Below, piece after piece: positions 8,325 through 17,053 of a DNA stretch of 64,000 nt. Location of the stretch: the NCBI GenBank assembly GCA_965651935.1, contig CBFGTC010000010.1, positions 1 through 64,000 on the forward strand, given 5' to 3'. The notes under the pieces were generated by a model that was given only the letters and a program-made list of their open reading frames with translations, was not told the DNA's origin and made no database searches. This DNA comes from JAFEDN01 sp965651935. Its GTDB lineage: Bacteria; Pseudomonadota; Gammaproteobacteria; Coxiellales; Coxiellaceae. Position 1 is the first letter of the stretch; every line of letters starts with the position of its first letter. The position numbers and the translations under genes were made by a program.

Positions 8325-8863
8325 TACTTTTTCTTAACCTCTTTGAGAATAATGACTTCATCATGATAACGTACGCCTTTGCCTTTATAAGGTTCTGGCG
8401 GTCTGATGGAGCGAATATTGGCGGCCACTTGAGATACTTGCTGTTTATCCACTCCCTTTAAGACAATTTCAGTTTGGCTAGGAGTTTCAGCAGTCACCCC
8501 TTTAGGCAAGGTAAAGTCGACTGGATGGGAAAAGCCCAATGACAAATTCAAAACATTACCCTGAACTTTAGCGCGATAACCTACACCAACCAATACTAAT
8601 TTTTTTTCAAATCCAGTACTGACTCCAATAACCATATTATTGGCTAATGCTCGAGTAGTACCGGCAATCGCATTAGCTTCGCTAGAATCATTGGCTGGGA
8701 TTATTTGCAGTACGTTTTCAATTAATTGAACTTGGACTGCAGAATGCATAACGTGATGAATTTCGCCTAACTTACCTTTAACAGTAACATTCTGTCCAGA
8801 AATTCTCACTTCTGTATCTTTAGGAATTTTGACAGGTATTTTTGCGACTCGACTAATTGCCAT
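8324..8863 (-). CDS. rplF: Ribosomal protein L6
   Basis: 50S protein of 179 aa near the factor-binding centre. It shows two similar beta domains and ends with the signature PEPYKGKGVRYHDEVI. It lies between rpsH and rplR as usual. Confidence 0.98.
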   Translation of the reverse strand: MAISRVAKIPVKIPKDTEVRISGQNVTVKGKLGEIHHVMHSAVQVQLIENVLQIIPANDSSEANAIAGTTRALANNMVIGVSTGFEKKLVLVGVGYRAKVQGNVLNLSLGFSHPVDFTLPKGVTAETPSQTEIVLKGVDKQQVSQVAANIRSIRPPEPYKGKGVRYHDEVIILKEVKKK

Positions 8864-8878
8864 GATATAACCTCAACA

Positions 8879-9274
8879 TCAACTGACGTAACACAATATT
8901 TCACCGCCCAATTTAAAATAACGAGCGCGGCGATCTGACATAATCCCTTGTGGGGTGGAAACAATGGCAACCCCTAACCCGCTTTTTACTTTAGGCAATT
9001 CAGTGGTTTTCATATAAATGCGTAAGCCCGGACGGCTGATGCGTTTCAATGATTCTATGACTGGTTGGCCTTGATAATATTTTAATGCAATAAAGAGGGT
9101 CGGTTTATCGGCATCGTTCACAACCCCACAATCATCAATATAACCTTCGTCTTTTAAAACTTCAGCAATCTTTCGCTTTAGTTTAGATAGAGGCATTTCA
9201 ATATAAGATTTCCGAACCATTTGGGCATTGCGGATTTGTGTTAACATATCGGCGATAGGATCTTGCATACTCAT
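8879..9274 (-). CDS. rpsH: Ribosomal protein S8
   Basis: Primary 16S rRNA binder of 131 aa and, in E. coli, the spc operon repressor. It starts MSMQDPIADMLTQIRNAQ and ends GVAIVSTPQGIMSDRRARY, both conserved. I saw no obvious S8-binding mimic in the neighbouring rplE region, but this was only inspected by eye. Confidence 0.98.
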   Translation of the reverse strand: MSMQDPIADMLTQIRNAQMVRKSYIEMPLSKLKRKIAEVLKDEGYIDDCGVVNDADKPTLFIALKYYQGQPVIESLKRISRPGLRIYMKTTELPKVKSGLGVAIVSTPQGIMSDRRARYFKLGGEILCYVS

Positions 9275-9280
9275 AAATTT

Positions 9281-9577
9281 TTACCAACTCGCTTTTTTTA
9301 AACCAGGAACATCACCCCGCATTGCTGCTTGACGCAAACAAATACGGCATAAGCCAAATTTACGCAAAGTTCCGTGCGGACGGCCACAAGAACGGCAGCG
9401 TAATCGGATACGTATGGGGCTTTCATTACGTTTTCGCTTTTGCAACTTCACTACAGCCTCGTCAACTGCATCGGGATTTAAACGAATTTGTTCTTTTAGC
9501 GCAGTCCGAGTTTTTTGAGAATTTTGCACTCGACGAATACGTTTTAAATTCCGGATAATAACACTAGTTTTAGCCAT
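9281..9577 (-). CDS. rpsN: Ribosomal protein S14, long form with intact zinc ribbon
   Basis: Head protein of the 30S subunit, 98 aa, so the long form of S14. It keeps four cysteines (61, 64, 77, 80) in CRSCGRPHGTLRKFGLCRIC, a zinc ribbon. In E. coli the long form has lost these cysteines, and the zinc-binding form is usually the short 61-residue type. The combination is not unique to this genome, as other Legionellales appear to have it, but it is worth recording. It ends in the conserved GDVPGLKKASW. Confidence 0.97.
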   Translation of the reverse strand: MAKTSVIIRNLKRIRRVQNSQKTRTALKEQIRLNPDAVDEAVVKLQKRKRNESPIRIRLRCRSCGRPHGTLRKFGLCRICLRQAAMRGDVPGLKKASW

Positions 9578-9594
9578 TTCAATCCCCTACCTTA

Positions 9595-10134
9595 TTATTC
9601 TCTAAAAGGAAAACCAAATGCTTTTAATAAAGCAATGCCTTCTTTATTTGTCTTCGCCGTAGTGGCTATGGTGATATCCAAACCGCGAATAGTATCAATT
9701 TTATCGTATTCAATTTCTGGGAATACGATTTGCTCTTTAATCCCTAAGCTATAATTTCCTCTGCCATCGAAGGCTTTGACACTAAAACCACGAAAGTCGC
9801 GAATGCGGGGAATAGCAATGGTAATTAACCGTTGTAAAAAGTCATACATACGTTCACTACGTAAAGTCACTTTACACCCGATTGGCATACCTTCACGAAT
9901 CTTAAATCCTGCAATCGATTTACGAGCTAAGGTAGGCAAGGGTTTTTGTCCACTGATTCGGGTCATATCGTCTAAGGCATGAGTCAGTATTTTTTTATCC
10001 GCGATGGCCTCACCCACCCCCATGTTGAGAACAATTTTGGTAATTCGGGGGACTTCCATGACACTGGTATAGTTAAAATCGCTCTTCAATTGCGATATCA
10101 ATTTTTCTTTATACAATTTGTGTAGTTTATTCAT
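9595..10134 (-). CDS. rplE: Ribosomal protein L5
   Basis: 5S rRNA-binding protein of the central protuberance, 179 aa. Conserved stretches include VPRITKIVLNMGVGEA, ISGQKPLPTLARKSIAGFKIREG and GRGNYSLGIKEQIVFPEI. It follows rplX and precedes rpsN. Confidence 0.98.
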   Translation of the reverse strand: MNKLHKLYKEKLISQLKSDFNYTSVMEVPRITKIVLNMGVGEAIADKKILTHALDDMTRISGQKPLPTLARKSIAGFKIREGMPIGCKVTLRSERMYDFLQRLITIAIPRIRDFRGFSVKAFDGRGNYSLGIKEQIVFPEIEYDKIDTIRGLDITIATTAKTNKEGIALLKAFGFPFRE

Positions 10135-10148
10135 GACGTCTCTCTTGA

Positions 10149-10481
10149 CTAGCTCATCACATCAACGACTTCGCCGTTAGATTTAAAATAACGGACCTTG
10201 CGTTTAGCGCCTTCTTCGCCTACCAACTTATAACCCACTCGATCGGGTTGATTTTTTGCTAAGTTTAACAACGCCACATTTGAAATATGGACACTGGCTT
10301 CTTTTTGAATAATGGCAGGTTCAATTTTACGTTGTGGATCAGCTTTAATGTGTTTTTTAACTAAATTAATGCCTTCAACTACAACACGGTCATTACTCAA
10401 TATTTTTAAAACTTTTCCAACGCGGCCTTTATCTTTGCCGGCAATGACAACCACGGTATCTTCTGTTCTAATTTTTGCCAT
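10149..10481 (-). CDS. rplX: Ribosomal protein L24
   Basis: Assembly-initiating 50S protein, 110 aa from the ATG at 10481. That start is chosen because a GGAGGT site precedes it and lies inside the end of rplN, and because L24 proteins begin close to this MAKIRTEDTV. The KOW motif (VVIAGKDKGRVGKVLKI) is at residues about 9-25. Confidence 0.97.
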   Translation of the reverse strand: MAKIRTEDTVVVIAGKDKGRVGKVLKILSNDRVVVEGINLVKKHIKADPQRKIEPAIIQKEASVHISNVALLNLAKNQPDRVGYKLVGEEGAKRKVRYFKSNGEVVDVMS

Positions 10482-10482
10482 T

Positions 10483-10854
10483 TTACAATACCTCCAGCGC
10501 CAAAGATACAATTTTCATAAATTGTGTACTGGCGCGCAATTCACGGGTCACCGGCCCAAATATACGAGTGCCGATAGGTTGCAATTGAGCATTGAGCAAC
10601 ACCACGGCGTTAGTATCAAATCGAATAACTGAACCGTCAGCTCGGCGAACCGGCTTGCGAGTACGTACGACTAAGGCATTCATTACTTCGCCTTTTTTCA
10701 CTTTACCACGGGGTATCGCTTCTTTAATACTGACTTTAATGACGTCACCAATACTGGCATAACGTCGCTTAGAGCCACCTAATACTTTTATACATAATAC
10801 TTTACGGGCGCCGCTGTTATCTGCGACTTGTAAAACTGATTCGGTTTGTATCAT
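10483..10854 (-). CDS. rplN: Ribosomal protein L14
   Basis: 50S interface protein of 123 aa, the usual length. It starts MIQTESVLQVADNSGARKV and contains GDVIKVSIKEAIPRGKVKKG. It is the first gene of the spc operon by E. coli convention. Here its start overlaps the rpsQ stop by 4 bp, so S10 and spc operons are fused without a gap. Confidence 0.98.
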   Translation of the reverse strand: MIQTESVLQVADNSGARKVLCIKVLGGSKRRYASIGDVIKVSIKEAIPRGKVKKGEVMNALVVRTRKPVRRADGSVIRFDTNAVVLLNAQLQPIGTRIFGPVTRELRASTQFMKIVSLALEVL

Positions 10855-11126
10855 GACCCATTCCCCTCGAGAGCTTTTTCTTTAATGGAATCTAAAGTCC
10901 AAGTTTTGGTTTTAGATATCGGTCGACATTCTTTCACAACAACGATATCACCTTTACGCGCCTCATTGTTCGGATTATGTGCATGCACACGAGTAGAACG
11001 ACGAATAATTTTTTGATATTTGGGATGTCTTACCCTGCGCTCGACTACAACCACAATGGTTTGATGCATTTTATCACTGACTACAATACCGGTCAGTGTA
11101 CGCGGCAATGTAATTTTTTCACTCAT
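10851..11126 (-). CDS. rpsQ: Ribosomal protein S17
   Basis: Primary 16S rRNA-binding protein of 91 aa with an OB fold. RTLTGIVVSDKMHQTIVVVVERRVRHPKYQK is the family core (shortest recognisable parts: GIVVSDKM and HPKYQK). It overlaps both neighbours through ATGA junctions. Confidence 0.97.
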   Translation of the reverse strand: MSEKITLPRTLTGIVVSDKMHQTIVVVVERRVRHPKYQKIIRRSTRVHAHNPNNEARKGDIVVVKECRPISKTKTWTLDSIKEKALEGNGS

Positions 11127-11317
11127 GCTTGCCGCTCCTTTTCATTGATAATCGTATTAATACGAGCAACATTTCTGCGTAAATTTTTCACTACATTTGA
11201 TTTGGGAGCTTCGCCCATTCCTTTTTCCATACGCAACTTAAATTGCTCTTTTTGCTGATCGATCAGCAATTGGCGTAATTCATTAATATTTTTGTCTCTT
11301 AGTTCACTCACCTTCAT
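11123..11317 (-). CDS. rpmC: Ribosomal protein L29
   Basis: 64-residue protein at the exit tunnel, a docking site for SRP and trigger factor. The ATG at 11317 (MKVSELRDK) is preferred over a start 15 bases upstream because L29 proteins begin here and GGGGAT precedes it. It is one base after the rplP stop. Confidence 0.95.
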   Translation of the reverse strand: MKVSELRDKNINELRQLLIDQQKEQFKLRMEKGMGEAPKSNVVKNLRRNVARINTIINEKERQA

Positions 11318-11318
11318 A

Positions 11319-11732
11319 TTATCCCCGTTCACGTTTCACAAAAACGGCCTTAAGCGGCAATTTGGCTGCGGCTAGTGTAAATGCTTCCCTCGCCAGTTCT
11401 TCCGGAATTCCTTCGATTTCGAACATGACTCGTCCGGGTTTCACTTCAGCGACCCAATATTCCACATTCCCTTTCCCTTTCCCTTGACGAACTTCCAAAG
11501 GTTTTTTGGTAATGGGCTTATCCGGAAAAATTTGAATATATAGTTTACCACCGCGCTTCACATGGCGGGTGATCGCACGACGGGCGGCCTCAATCTGGCG
11601 AGCAGTTATTCTGCCGCGTGCAAGAGATTTTAAACCATATTCCCCGAAATGCACCGTGTTACCACTGGTAGCAAGGCCGCGATTACGACCTTTAAATTGT
11701 TTACGATATTTTGTTCGAGCCGGTTGACGCAT
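11319..11732 (-). CDS. rplP: Ribosomal protein L16
   Basis: 50S protein of 137 aa near the A site. RTKYRKQFKGRNRG at the N-terminus and PDKPITKKPLEVRQGKGKG are family signatures. The arginine at the YcfD hydroxylation position (about residue 81, GKGKG context) is replaced by its usual neighbours, so nothing unusual is seen. Confidence 0.97.
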   Translation of the reverse strand: MRQPARTKYRKQFKGRNRGLATSGNTVHFGEYGLKSLARGRITARQIEAARRAITRHVKRGGKLYIQIFPDKPITKKPLEVRQGKGKGNVEYWVAEVKPGRVMFEIEGIPEELAREAFTLAAAKLPLKAVFVKRERG

Positions 11733-11735
11733 TTT

Positions 11736-12425
11736 TTATTCCTCGGTTGTCTCAGTCATTTCTTCTTGCCCCGCTTTTTTCGGCGGCTCTTTAGGCTGCA
11801 AATGGATTTCCCCTTTAAATATCCAAACTTTTACGCCGATAATACCATAGGTTGTTTGCGCAATGGCAGTACCGTAATCAATATCAGCCCTTAAAGTATG
11901 CAAAGGGACGCGGCCTTCACGGTATTTTTCCGTGCGGGCAATTTCTGAACCAGCCAAGCGGCCAGATAAGGAGATCTTAATACCTTGAGCGCCATGACGC
12001 ATAGTGGTTTGAACAGCGCGTTTCATGGCCCTTCTAAACATAACACGGCGTTCTAGTTGGCCGGCAATGCTTTCAGCAACTAATTTAGCTTCTAAATCGG
12101 GTTTGCGAACCTCTTCAATCGTGATATGCACAGGCACTTTCATGATATGAGCAACCTCTTTTCGTAAGGTTTCCACATCGCTGCCTTTTTTACCGATAAT
12201 GACGCCGGGCCGAGCGGAATATATCGCCACACGTGCATTTTTAGCTGGCCGTTCAATTAAAATGTTACTGATCGCCGCACCTTTTAGCTTTTTAATTAAA
12301 AAATTTCTCACTTCAATATCATTATTCAAGTAATCGGCATAATTTTTTTTGTTAGCATACCATTTTGAAGTCCAACCTCGGGTTATGCCTAGTCTGATAC
12401 CGTTCGGATTTACTTTTTGACCCAT
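11736..12425 (-). CDS. rpsC: Ribosomal protein S3
   Basis: mRNA-entry and helicase protein of the 30S head, 229 aa. It has the KH domain with VIIGKKGSDVETLRK and the C-terminal domain with RAMKRAVQTTMRHGAQGIKI. The tail is acidic (GQEEMTETTEE). Confidence 0.98.
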   Translation of the reverse strand: MGQKVNPNGIRLGITRGWTSKWYANKKNYADYLNNDIEVRNFLIKKLKGAAISNILIERPAKNARVAIYSARPGVIIGKKGSDVETLRKEVAHIMKVPVHITIEEVRKPDLEAKLVAESIAGQLERRVMFRRAMKRAVQTTMRHGAQGIKISLSGRLAGSEIARTEKYREGRVPLHTLRADIDYGTAIAQTTYGIIGVKVWIFKGEIHLQPKEPPKKAGQEEMTETTEE

Positions 12426-12428
12426 TTT

Positions 12429-12773
12429 TTATTCTCCCCCCTCAGTATCAGCAACAACGACTGTAATATGACATGTTGGTTTAATGATCCGATTACCCCG
12501 ACCTCGAGCTCGAGTGCGCATACGCTTCAAGCGAGGCCCGTGATCGACACAAATTGATTTGACACGTAATTCATCAATATCCGCGCCTAGGTTATGTTCC
12601 GCATTGGCAATGGCAGACCCTAATGCTTTTTTGACGGTTTGTGCGGCTTTTTTATTGCTAAATTTCAATATTTGCACCGCTTGTCCTACTGGCAAGCCAC
12701 GAATTAAATCTGCTACTAAACGAGTTTTTTGGACCGATAATCCAGCATTTTTTAAAATTGCTATGGCTTGCAT
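12429..12773 (-). CDS. rplV: Ribosomal protein L22
   Basis: Exit-tunnel wall protein of 114 aa. The beta-hairpin tip region (RLKRMRTRARGRGNRI) that lines the tunnel and binds macrolides looks normal. Its ATG overlaps the rpsS stop by one base. Confidence 0.97.
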   Translation of the reverse strand: MQAIAILKNAGLSVQKTRLVADLIRGLPVGQAVQILKFSNKKAAQTVKKALGSAIANAEHNLGADIDELRVKSICVDHGPRLKRMRTRARGRGNRIIKPTCHITVVVADTEGGE

Positions 12774-13063
12774 TATTCTGCCCCCGATTTTTTAGCTTTC
12801 TTATCCGTTGCAGTATGGCCACGGAAAAGACGAGTTAAGGCAAATTCACCTAATTTATGTCCTACCATATTTTCAGAAATATAAATAGGAACATGGTCTT
12901 TTCCATTGTGTACGGCTATAGTCAGCCCCACAAAATCGGGTAATACCATAGAACGCCTCGACCATGTTTTGATGGGGCGTTTACTCTTCGTTGCTCCGGC
13001 TTCCATCACTTTTTTCATCAAGTGATGATCCACATAAGGGCCTTTTTTAATCGATCTTGGCAT
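12773..13063 (-). CDS. rpsS: Ribosomal protein S19
   Basis: 30S head protein of 96 aa. It starts MPRSIKKGPYVDHHLMKK and contains the conserved HNGKDHVPIYISENMVGHKLGEF region (shortest parts: VPIYISENM and GHKLGEF). Confidence 0.98.
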   Translation of the reverse strand: MPRSIKKGPYVDHHLMKKVMEAGATKSKRPIKTWSRRSMVLPDFVGLTIAVHNGKDHVPIYISENMVGHKLGEFALTRLFRGHTATDKKAKKSGAE

Positions 13064-13076
13064 AAATTAACCTACT

Positions 13077-13901
13077 TTACTTCACTCTTCTATCACGCAC
13101 GATCATCTGGCGTGTGCGTTTGTTACGCCGGGTTTTATAACCCTTGGCCGGTAACCCATTGGGCGATACTGGATGACGACCACGCGTACGCCCTTCACCA
13201 CCACCGTGGCAGTGATCGACCGGATTCATTGCAGTTCCTCTAACTGTGGGACGAACACCGCGCCAGCGATTCGCTCCCGCTTTACCTAATGATCTTAAAT
13301 TATGCTCGGAATTGGAAACTTCGCCAATACAAGCACGACAATTAGATAAAATTTTACGCATTTCACCCGAGCGCATACGAACCAATGCATAAGCTCCTTC
13401 AATACCTGCCAATTGAGCAGAAGCGCCAGCGCTGCGCATCAACTGCGCGCCTTTGCCTGGTTTTAATTCCACACAATGTATGGCGGCGCCAAAAGGAATG
13501 TTACGCAATGGTAAACAATTTCCTGGCTTAATCGGCGATTGCACACCCGATTGTACTTCTGATCCGACACGAAGTTCTTTAGGTGCAATAATATACCTTC
13601 TTTCGCCATCGGCATACAAGACCAACGCGATGTGAGCACTACGATTAGGATCATACTCTAAACGTTCAACTCGACCCACAATACCATCTTTGTCACGTAA
13701 AAAATCGACTTGACGATAATGATGTTTATGTCCACCCCCTCGGCGGCGCACAGTTATTCTACCTTGATTATTACGGCAGCTAATGCGCTGTTTACTCTGC
13801 ACCAATGGTGCGTACGGGGTCCCTTTATGCAATTCAGGGTTTACCACTTTAATAACAAAGCGGCGTCCAGCTGAAGTGGGTTTGGCTTTTAATAAAGGCA
13901 T
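13077..13901 (-). CDS. rplB: Ribosomal protein L2
   Basis: Peptidyl-transferase-centre protein of 274 aa. The ATG at 13901 is used; a TTG six bases upstream is in frame but directly follows the rplW stop. PTSAGRR at the start, SGEMRKILSNCRA, and the C-terminal GTAMNPVDHCHGGGEGR, which includes the important His residue, are all present. Confidence 0.98.
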   Translation of the reverse strand: MPLLKAKPTSAGRRFVIKVVNPELHKGTPYAPLVQSKQRISCRNNQGRITVRRRGGGHKHHYRQVDFLRDKDGIVGRVERLEYDPNRSAHIALVLYADGERRYIIAPKELRVGSEVQSGVQSPIKPGNCLPLRNIPFGAAIHCVELKPGKGAQLMRSAGASAQLAGIEGAYALVRMRSGEMRKILSNCRACIGEVSNSEHNLRSLGKAGANRWRGVRPTVRGTAMNPVDHCHGGGEGRTRGRHPVSPNGLPAKGYKTRRNKRTRQMIVRDRRVK

Positions 13902-13907
13902 AATCAA

Positions 13908-14195
13908 TTACCCTTCGGATTTATGTAAATCAATTTCTTGATTTTGCTCTAACACGACGTATGCTTTTTTCCAGTCCTTGGTCCTACCAGCACGCTTAGT
14001 TTTACCCTTAACACGGCAAATTTGAACTTTGCGCACTTTTACATTTAGATATTGCTCAACCGCCTTGCGAATTTCAAATTTGTTGGCGTCCGGCAATACT
14101 TTAAATGCATAATGGCGATAATTTCCTACATTCAATGAGGTTTTTTCAGTCACATGAGGCAGTTGCAAAATACTTAATAATCGTGATTCGCTCAT
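13908..14195 (-). CDS. rplW: Ribosomal protein L23
   Basis: Exit-site protein of 95 aa that docks trigger factor, SRP and SecYEG. HVTEKTS near the N-terminus and KVRKVQICRVKGKTKRAGR are typical. Its start overlaps the rplD stop (ATGA). Confidence 0.97.
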   Translation of the reverse strand: MSESRLLSILQLPHVTEKTSLNVGNYRHYAFKVLPDANKFEIRKAVEQYLNVKVRKVQICRVKGKTKRAGRTKDWKKAYVVLEQNQEIDLHKSEG

Positions 14196-14815
14196 TGCAG
14201 CACCTCTTCAATTTTCTTTAATGTGTCAACCGTCAATAAAACATGATCGTAGGCGACTAAACTGACTGGATCCATATAGTTAAGTTCATTTATATCAACG
14301 TGTGGGATGTTACCCGCCGCTAATAATAGGTTGGTATTTTCCCGATCAATAATAATTAAAACTTTACTAATATTGAGTCCTTGTAATTTATTTACCAAAT
14401 CTTTGGTTTTAGGCCGATCCAAAATTAATTGATCAACCACTTTCAATCGATCTTGGCGAATTAACTCTGAAAAAATGGAACGCAAAGCCGCACGATACAT
14501 TTTGCGATTCACTTTTTGCTGATAATTGCGCGGAGTAGCGGCAAACACTTTACCACCACCACGCCATATTGGGCTGCGAATAGAACCCGCACGGGCGCGT
14601 CCTGTGCCTTTTTGTTTCCAGGGTTTAATACCGCCACCACGAACTTGACTTCGGGTTTTTTGAGCTTTAGTTCCCGCTCGCCCTGCCGCCATATAAGCTA
14701 CTACAACTTGGTGTACTAAGCCTTCATTAAATGGATGATTAAAAAGTTCTTCTGAAACCTGAACGCTGATAGATGAGTTAGCGCCAGTTTGATCTAATAC
14801 AGGCAATTTCATCAT
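14192..14815 (-). CDS. rplD: Ribosomal protein L4
   Basis: Exit-tunnel constriction protein of 207 aa. In E. coli it also represses the S10 operon. The extended loop with PWKQKGTGRARAGSIRSPIWRGGG (shortest part: QKGTGRARAGS) reaches the tunnel. Two adjacent ATGs are possible starts; the first overlaps the rplC stop by 4 bp and has GAGGAG at good spacing. Confidence 0.97.
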   Translation of the reverse strand: MMKLPVLDQTGANSSISVQVSEELFNHPFNEGLVHQVVVAYMAAGRAGTKAQKTRSQVRGGGIKPWKQKGTGRARAGSIRSPIWRGGGKVFAATPRNYQQKVNRKMYRAALRSIFSELIRQDRLKVVDQLILDRPKTKDLVNKLQGLNISKVLIIIDRENTNLLLAAGNIPHVDINELNYMDPVSLVAYDHVLLTVDTLKKIEEVLQ

Positions 14816-15459
14816 TTTTCTCCTCGCGCTTTAACAGACGGTTTCACAACCACTGTGCCGCCCGGTGCTCCTGGGATTGAGCCTCTTACTAATAACAGAT
14901 GACGTTCCGTATCAACTAATATCACTTCTTGGTTTTGCAATGTTCTTTTCACATTACCCAGGTGGCCAGGCATTTTTTTGCCTTTGAATACATTACCCGG
15001 AGTTTGACGTTGACCAGTCGATCCAATCGCGCGAGTAGACAAAGAGTTTCCGTGTGTTGCATCTTGTTTAGCAAAATGATGTCGCTTAATACCTCCAGCA
15101 AAACCTTTCCCTTTAGTAATACCGCTCACATCAACTGCTTGACCGACCTGGAAAAGGGCCACATTGATCTCATCGCCGACGAATTTTCCTTCTAACTGGT
15201 TTTCCAGTACACGAAATTCACACACCACGTTTCCGGCCTCAACCCCTGCTTTACGGAAATGACCAGTCATGGGTTTATTCAAACGCGAAGCCAATTTTTG
15301 GCCTGCCGTAATTTGAAGCGCACAATAGCCGTCACTCGCTAAATTTTTAATCTGGGTAATGCGGTTAGGGGTGATGGATATCACCGTGACTGGAATTGAC
15401 TCACCGGAATCTGTAAAGATTCGAGTCATCCCGCATTTTTTACCAACTAAGCCAAGCAT
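14812..15459 (-). CDS. rplC: Ribosomal protein L3
   Basis: Early-assembly 50S protein of 215 aa. GLVGKKCGMTRIF at the start and RHHFAKQDATHGNSLSTRAIGS (shortest part: ATHGNSLSTR) are present. The Gln that PrmB methylates in many bacteria lies in the TGQRQTPG stretch. A 37-bp gap separates it from rpsJ. Confidence 0.98.
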   Translation of the reverse strand: MLGLVGKKCGMTRIFTDSGESIPVTVISITPNRITQIKNLASDGYCALQITAGQKLASRLNKPMTGHFRKAGVEAGNVVCEFRVLENQLEGKFVGDEINVALFQVGQAVDVSGITKGKGFAGGIKRHHFAKQDATHGNSLSTRAIGSTGQRQTPGNVFKGKKMPGHLGNVKRTLQNQEVILVDTERHLLLVRGSIPGAPGGTVVVKPSVKARGEK

Positions 15460-15496
15460 TTTCGTCTCCTAATCAATTCCCAACTTTGGAAATTTT

Positions 15497-15811
15497 TTAT
15501 TCTACACTTATCTGTACATCCACCCCAGCGGCTAAATCCAATTTCATTAGTGCATCTACTGTTTTATCAGTAGGCTGCACTAAGACAACCAAACGCTTAT
15601 GTGTGCGAATTTCGTACTGATCTCGGGCATCCTTATCGGCATGCGGCGAAATTAACACCGTATAGCGCTCAATTTTGGTTGGCAATGGAATCGGACCATT
15701 GATACGAGCGCCTGTTCTTTTCGCAGTATCGACAATTTCTGCCGTCGCTCGATCCAATAAACGATGGTCAAACGCCTTTAGCCTTATTATTATTCTTTCA
15801 TTAGCAGCCAT
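15497..15811 (-). CDS. rpsJ: Ribosomal protein S10 (NusE)
   Basis: 104 aa. It is a 30S head protein and also the NusE antitermination factor that binds NusB and NusG. IRLKAFDHRLLD and GPIPLPTKIERYTVL are hallmark segments. It follows tuf by 6 bp, so the str and S10 operons are joined, unlike the separate promoter in E. coli. Confidence 0.98.
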   Translation of the reverse strand: MAANERIIIRLKAFDHRLLDRATAEIVDTAKRTGARINGPIPLPTKIERYTVLISPHADKDARDQYEIRTHKRLVVLVQPTDKTVDALMKLDLAAGVDVQISVE

Positions 15812-15817
15812 TTGATA

Positions 15818-17011
15818 TTACTCGATGATTTTTGCTACAACACCCGCGCCTACCGTACGACCGCCTTCACGAATCGCGAAACGCACCCCTTCTTCAATAG
15901 CAATCGGCGCAATCAATTCAACTACCATGCGAGTGTTATCACCAGGCATGATCATTTCCACGCCTGCTGGTAATTCAACCGATCCTGTTACGTCTGTGGT
16001 TCTGAAGTAGAACTGAGGGCGATAACCTTTAAAGAACGGCGTATGACGTCCGCCTTCTTCTTTGGATAATACGTATACTTCCGCTTCAAATTTGGTATGC
16101 GGTTTGATGCTGCCTTTTTTAGATAAAACTTGACCGCGTTCAACGTCTTCTCTCTTCAAGCCACGTAATAAAATTCCAACGTTATCACCGGCAATCCCTT
16201 GGTCTAGCAATTTGCGAAACATTTCAACACCGGTACAGGTGCTAACTTGAGTTGGTTTAATTCCGACGATTTCCACTTCTTCACCCACTTTGATCATGCC
16301 GCGTTCTATACGACCAGTCACTACCGTACCACGACCTGAAATAGAAAAGACGTCTTCGATAGGCATTAAGAAAGGTTTATCAATTTCACGTTTCGGATCA
16401 GGGATATAAGAATCCAAAGTATCCAACAATTGGAAAATAGCTTTTTCACCGATATCGGATTTGTCCCCTTCTAGCGCTTTAAGAGCTGAACCTTTAATGA
16501 TAGGAGTGTCATCTCCAGGGAAATTATAGCTGTTTAATAATTCACGAACTTCCATTTCCACTAAATCTAACAATTCTTGATCATCTACCATATCGGCTTT
16601 GTTTAAAAACACGACAATGTAAGGAATACCCACTTGACGGGCTAAAATGATGTGTTCGCGAGTTTGAGGCATAGGGCCATCGGCGGCGGAAACCACCAAG
16701 ATTGCACCATCCATTTGGGCAGCACCGGTAATCATGTTTTTCACATAATCCGCGTGACCAGGGCAGTCCACATGAGCATAGTGGCGTTTTTCAGTTTCAT
16801 ATTCCACGTGCGCGGTGTTAATGGTAATTCCGCGAGCTTTTTCTTCTGGAGCGGCATCGATTTGATCATAAGCTAAAAATTTAGCACGACCTTTTTCAGC
16901 GGCAATTTTGGTAATAGCCGCGGTGAGGGTTGTTTTTCCATGATCAACGTGACCAATTGTTCCAACGTTTACGTGGGTTTTATCACCTCTATTAAAAGCT
17001 TCTTTTGACAT
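15818..17011 (-). CDS. tuf: Elongation factor Tu
   Basis: GTPase that delivers aminoacyl-tRNA, 397 aa. G1 is GHVDHGKTTL, G2 holds RGITINTAHVEY, G3 is DCPGHADY and G4 is NKAD. The start at 17011 (MSKEAFNR) has GAGGTG seven bases upstream. A second tuf copy usually lies beside the tRNA-Thr/secE genes in gammaproteobacteria. Here that site (32084-32093) has none, so this may be the only copy, but the rest of the genome is unseen. Confidence 0.98.
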   Translation of the reverse strand: MSKEAFNRGDKTHVNVGTIGHVDHGKTTLTAAITKIAAEKGRAKFLAYDQIDAAPEEKARGITINTAHVEYETEKRHYAHVDCPGHADYVKNMITGAAQMDGAILVVSAADGPMPQTREHIILARQVGIPYIVVFLNKADMVDDQELLDLVEMEVRELLNSYNFPGDDTPIIKGSALKALEGDKSDIGEKAIFQLLDTLDSYIPDPKREIDKPFLMPIEDVFSISGRGTVVTGRIERGMIKVGEEVEIVGIKPTQVSTCTGVEMFRKLLDQGIAGDNVGILLRGLKREDVERGQVLSKKGSIKPHTKFEAEVYVLSKEEGGRHTPFFKGYRPQFYFRTTDVTGSVELPAGVEMIMPGDNTRMVVELIAPIAIEEGVRFAIREGGRTVGAGVVAKIIE

Positions 17012-17053
17012 AATTAACACCTCATAATGAAAAAATGTGTTAGGTTAGAAACG

